A stretch of 64,000 nucleotides of DNA, taken from positions 3,286,001-3,350,000 of the forward strand of contig OZ244811.1 in the NCBI GenBank assembly GCA_965220105.1. Reading direction: 5' to 3'. This stretch comes from Bin87 sp965220105. Its GTDB lineage: Bacteria; Chloroflexota; Dehalococcoidia; Lucifugimonadales; UBA3495. This document shows positions 61,587-64,000 of the stretch, piece after piece (position 1 is the first letter of the stretch; every line of letters starts with the position of its first letter). The position numbers and the translations under genes were made by a program. The notes beneath the pieces are model-generated. The model made no database searches and had not been told where the DNA came from. It saw only the letters and a program-made list of their open reading frames with translations.

Positions 61587-61588
61587 CC

Positions 61589-61633
61589 CGTCATTGCCAG
61601 GAGCCCAGGCGAGGAGCCCAGCGACGTGGCAAT
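61589..61633. repeat. Half family-A repeat with inner duplication
   Basis: GTCATTGCCAGGAGCCCAGGCGAGGAGCCCAGCGACGTGG..ATT; the 13-15-base AGGAGCCCAG part is duplicated. It follows the VOC gene. Confidence 0.5.
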
Positions 61634-61725
61634 TTGGCTGCAAGCACGACGACCATAGCCAAACCCCCCTCTATCGGCCGTCCGGCATTTGCGTGCTCTT
61701 GAGGGATTATTGCCTCGTCTCGAGG

Positions 61726-62580
61726 ATGAACATGCCACCGCAAATTGAGAGTGTTACACGCCGCCTGTTCACTCCTGAAGAGTGCCTGGGAATGTTGGAC
61801 GCCGGAATTCTCTCCCAGGATGAAGGCGTGGCGATACGGCACGGAGAACTATTCGTTCCCCGTGCCGGTCGCCGGCATGGGCGGTCGGATTCGGAGGAAT
61901 CCTCTGGAACGCGCGCGGTAGCCGGTGATGCAGCGCCCGAAAATGTCCGGCTCGAAGATATCCGGTTCCAGGACGGTTCCGTAGCTACCAACCCGGTGCG
62001 GCAACCGGAAGCCAAGCGGGATGTGTGGGTGCGGCGGCGATTCAACGTCGACGAGTATTATGCGCTGGTCCACGCCGGCATACTGGCACCCGATGAACGC
62101 GTTGAGTTGCTGGCCGGGGAGATTGTGAAGATGGCGCCGATTGGCAGCCGACATGCTTTCTGTGTACGGGAACTAAGCAAACGGTTTCACTCGGCAATCG
62201 GAGACGGGGCGATAATCAGCGTACAAGCGCCGGTACGACTAGCAGCGGGAAACGAGCCGGAACCCGATATCGCAGTGTTGCATCCCCGGGAGGACGGTTA
62301 CGCGTCGGCGCACCCCGGGCCTGGTGATGTGCTACTGGTTATCGAGGTTTCCGATACCAGCGTAGGGTTCGACCGCCGCCACAAGGTACCTATGTATGCC
62401 GCACACGGAATCCCGGAGGTGTGGTTATTTGACCTCAACTCCAACACCGTAGAGATCTACGACGGACCGTGGGCCGGCGGATACACCGCCCGGCGTTCCG
62501 TCGCGTCGGACGACAACCTGACGCTGTCCGCATTCCCCGATGTAACCATCCCGGTTTGCGAGGTAATGCCACTCGGGTAA
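61726..62580 (+). CDS. Uma2-family protein with duplicated head region
   Basis: A 284-residue protein. An N-terminal segment (RRLFTPEECLGMLDAGILSQDEGVAIRHGELFVPRAGR) repeats the head of the Uma2 domain (RRFNVDEYYALVHAGILAPDERVELLAGEIVKMAPIGSRH). The second copy is followed by the complete domain: EPDIAVLHPREDGY, GDVLLVIEVSDTSVGFDRRHKVPMYAAHGIPEVWLFDLN. A polar linker joins the two. ATG 61726 was chosen as start; an ATG at 61732 with GAGG upstream is equally good. Confidence 0.8.
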   Translation: MNMPPQIESVTRRLFTPEECLGMLDAGILSQDEGVAIRHGELFVPRAGRRHGRSDSEESSGTRAVAGDAAPENVRLEDIRFQDGSVATNPVRQPEAKRDVWVRRRFNVDEYYALVHAGILAPDERVELLAGEIVKMAPIGSRHAFCVRELSKRFHSAIGDGAIISVQAPVRLAAGNEPEPDIAVLHPREDGYASAHPGPGDVLLVIEVSDTSVGFDRRHKVPMYAAHGIPEVWLFDLNSNTVEIYDGPWAGGYTARRSVASDDNLTLSAFPDVTIPVCEVMPLG

Positions 62581-62600
62581 TGCCCCTCCGGTAGTGCCGG

Positions 62601-63452
62601 TCAGAGCCCGGCGAAGAAATCCGGAGGCACTGTCTCGCCCGACTCCACTTTTGGCAACGCCCGCATGTAGTGCTCGATGCCCATCACCGCTTCGGCCACC
62701 TCCCGAGGCACCCGTTCGTAGGGCCAGTCGGGTTGCAGCTGTGTGAAGTGCTGCTTGATGCAGGCGAACTTGGCGTCGAGACCCTCCGACACATCCATGG
62801 TTATATGCACATCGTCCGGGTCGCAGCCATCGTCGGCTCGATCCGTCGGGGGCATGGGGGAATCGACGCCGGCGGCCTGCAAAGCCTGAGCCATACGTAC
62901 CCGGAACCCCCTGGGCCGGCCGCTGTAGAACAGTCGGTCGGTCTGGTGGGGCTGAATCCCGATGGCCATGTGGTGGGGGAAGGCCGTATCATCGGCAGCC
63001 AACTCGAAGGCCAGTGTGGCGTGGTTGCAGATGGCGATATGGTCGGGGTGGCCGTAGAGTCCGCCGGGCTCGAAGGTCAGGATGACCTGGGGTTTGAACC
63101 GCCGAATCTCGAAGACCAGGCGGGCCACCACTTCGTGCTCGTCTGCCTGCACGAACGCCTTGGGATGGTGGTTATCGTCCCAGCCGGCCATCCCGGAGTC
63201 CCGGTACCCCAGCACCACATGGGACTCGATCCCAAGTTCAACTACGGCCTTTTCCAGCTCGCCGCGACGCACCTCGCCGATGGTTTCGCGGGTGGCCGAA
63301 CCTGGCTGGCGAATTTCGCCCAGCTCGCCGGAAGTGGCGGTGACCAGCCGGGTCCGCACTCCGCGGGCGCAGTGCATGGCAATGGCGCCCCCCATGGGAA
63401 ATGCCTCGTCGTCGGGATGGGCCAGCAGCGCCAGCATGCGATGTTCAGCCAT
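62601..63452 (-). CDS. PIG-L/LmbE-family deacetylase
   Basis: A 283-residue zinc N-deacetylase: HRMLALLAHPDDEAFPMGGAIA (HPDDE), VRTRLVTATSGELGEIRQPGSATRE, VLGYRDSGMAGW, and LTFEPGGLYGHPDHIAICNHATLAF (HxDH). These enzymes remove acetyl from N-acetylglucosamine-type groups, as in mycothiol or bacillithiol synthesis (MshB/BshB-like); the length fits MshB-like or MCA-type. No other thiol-biosynthesis genes are nearby, so the substrate is open. Confidence 0.92.
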   Translation of the reverse strand: MAEHRMLALLAHPDDEAFPMGGAIAMHCARGVRTRLVTATSGELGEIRQPGSATRETIGEVRRGELEKAVVELGIESHVVLGYRDSGMAGWDDNHHPKAFVQADEHEVVARLVFEIRRFKPQVILTFEPGGLYGHPDHIAICNHATLAFELAADDTAFPHHMAIGIQPHQTDRLFYSGRPRGFRVRMAQALQAAGVDSPMPPTDRADDGCDPDDVHITMDVSEGLDAKFACIKQHFTQLQPDWPYERVPREVAEAVMGIEHYMRALPKVESGETVPPDFFAGL

Positions 63453-63621
63453 GATTGGTTTACCTGTCTATCCGGGGACGGTTCCGTCGTCCCGGCCCGG
63501 AAATCTGAAAATCACCAAATTTGTAAATGCGGATTGCGACCAGACCCCCCTCACCCGAACTTACTCCCGCGACGCGAGAGTCCGGGGTGAGAGGCGTTCC
63601 GTCGCGAAGATCGCGGGTCAG

Positions 63622-63981
63622 TTACTCGATTACTTCCAGCACTTCGAGAATGATGCCCTGCGGCCCCTCAAAGAACATGACCCGACGGCCACCGCCCACC
63701 GTGGTCTCTTCCAGCACCGTCGCGCCGCCGTTCTTAAGGTCGGCAACGGTACCCTCGATGTCGGTGGTGTCGATGGCGATGTGCTCGAATCCGTAGTTCT
63801 GCGGGTGGGTCTGCGTGGCGACGTGGTCCGTCACATTCAGGGGCAGGCCGTGCAGGTCCAGGCGAAAGCCTCCGTTGGCCGTCTCGGCGGTAACGGTGGC
63901 CCCCAGGTTGGCCACGTACCAATCGGCGGTGGACTTGGGGTCTGGAGTCTTCAGGTGGACGTGATTCAGCGAGAAAGCCAT
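63622..63981 (-). CDS. VOC-family (glyoxalase-like) protein
   Basis: A 119-residue VOC protein: FSLNHVHLKTPDPKSTADWYVANLGATVT, GFEHIAIDTTDIEGTVADLKNGGATVL, MFFEGPQGIILEVLEVI. Metal residues H6-type, H71-type and E114-type are visible. Close relative of the protein at 61197 in style. GGAGGC precedes the ATG 6 bases away. Substrate unknown. Confidence 0.87.
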   Translation of the reverse strand: MAFSLNHVHLKTPDPKSTADWYVANLGATVTAETANGGFRLDLHGLPLNVTDHVATQTHPQNYGFEHIAIDTTDIEGTVADLKNGGATVLEETTVGGGRRVMFFEGPQGIILEVLEVIE

Positions 63982-64000
63982 GATTTTGCCTCCTTGATTG

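Overview
The window is a GC-rich (visibly about 60% G+C) bacterial chromosome segment. Its dominant theme is CoA-thioester and carboxylic-acid catabolism: six CaiB/BaiF-type CoA-transferases, a thiolase with a DUF35 zinc-ribbon partner, an enoyl-CoA hydratase, an HpcH/CitE-type lyase, a PEP-mutase/isocitrate-lyase-type enzyme, four SDR oxidoreductases or SDR-like enzymes, two LLM flavin monooxygenases, two VOC proteins, a formamidase-type amidase and a PIG-L deacetylase. That repertoire, with paa3-type CtaG and a selenoprotein, resembles SAR202-like Dehalococcoidia (Chloroflexota) or a related uncultured lineage. This placement is an inference from gene content only; no rRNA or marker gene is present.

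Layout. 1-7.7 kb: CoA-transferase (5' end outside the window), a HipA-type kinase plus HIRAN-domain pair, amidase, SnoaL protein, coiled-coil protein, DUF35/thiolase pair and a nuclease-like protein. 7.8-12.3 kb: bacterial trpS, then an unusual 776-aa protein that joins a degenerate HD-like region, a chorismate-mutase-like region and an archaeal-type TrpRS-like region, then an SDR. 12.3-16.3 kb: small-ORF debris and two IS630-family elements placed head to head; the younger one has cut the 3' end of a neighbouring gene. 16.4-25.7 kb: CoA-transferase, Swt1-type HEPN coiled-coil protein, CitE-like lyase, nudC, a duplicated membrane-protein/nudC scar, an AT-richer STAND-like NTPase and an enoyl-CoA hydratase. 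25.7-36.5 kb: repeat-rich spacers, CoA-transferase, SDR, nuclease, a type II restriction-modification pair whose NotI-like nuclease carries an in-frame amber codon, EthD-like protein, copper/caa3 assembly genes, SnoaL, SDR, LLM. 36.6-43.4 kb: two giant FtsX-type permeases. 43.5-47.4 kb: LLM, a three-copy tandem repeat array, ArsR/SRPBCC/DUF1059, and a rhodanese in which UGA replaces the catalytic cysteine codon. 47.4-64 kb: CoA-transferases, small membrane proteins, MaoC-like dehydratase, two retropepsin-like proteins (one fused to a HEPN-like region), ankyrin lipoprotein, Uma2 nucleases, alpha/beta hydrolase, DUF429, PEP-mutase-like enzyme, VOC proteins and PIG-L deacetylase.

The strongest leads are the selenocysteine rhodanese (46406-47239) with a hairpin at the right distance after the UGA, and the HD/chorismate-mutase/TrpRS-like fusion (9003-11333). 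Secondary leads are candidate defence or conflict genes (HipA-like/HIRAN pair, Swt1-HEPN, STAND NTPase, retropepsin-HEPN) and three families of intergenic palindromic repeats. One of these families appears to have inserted as a 21-25 bp micro-element into both a decayed transposase gene and another repeat.

No tRNA, rRNA, CRISPR array or replication origin was recognised.
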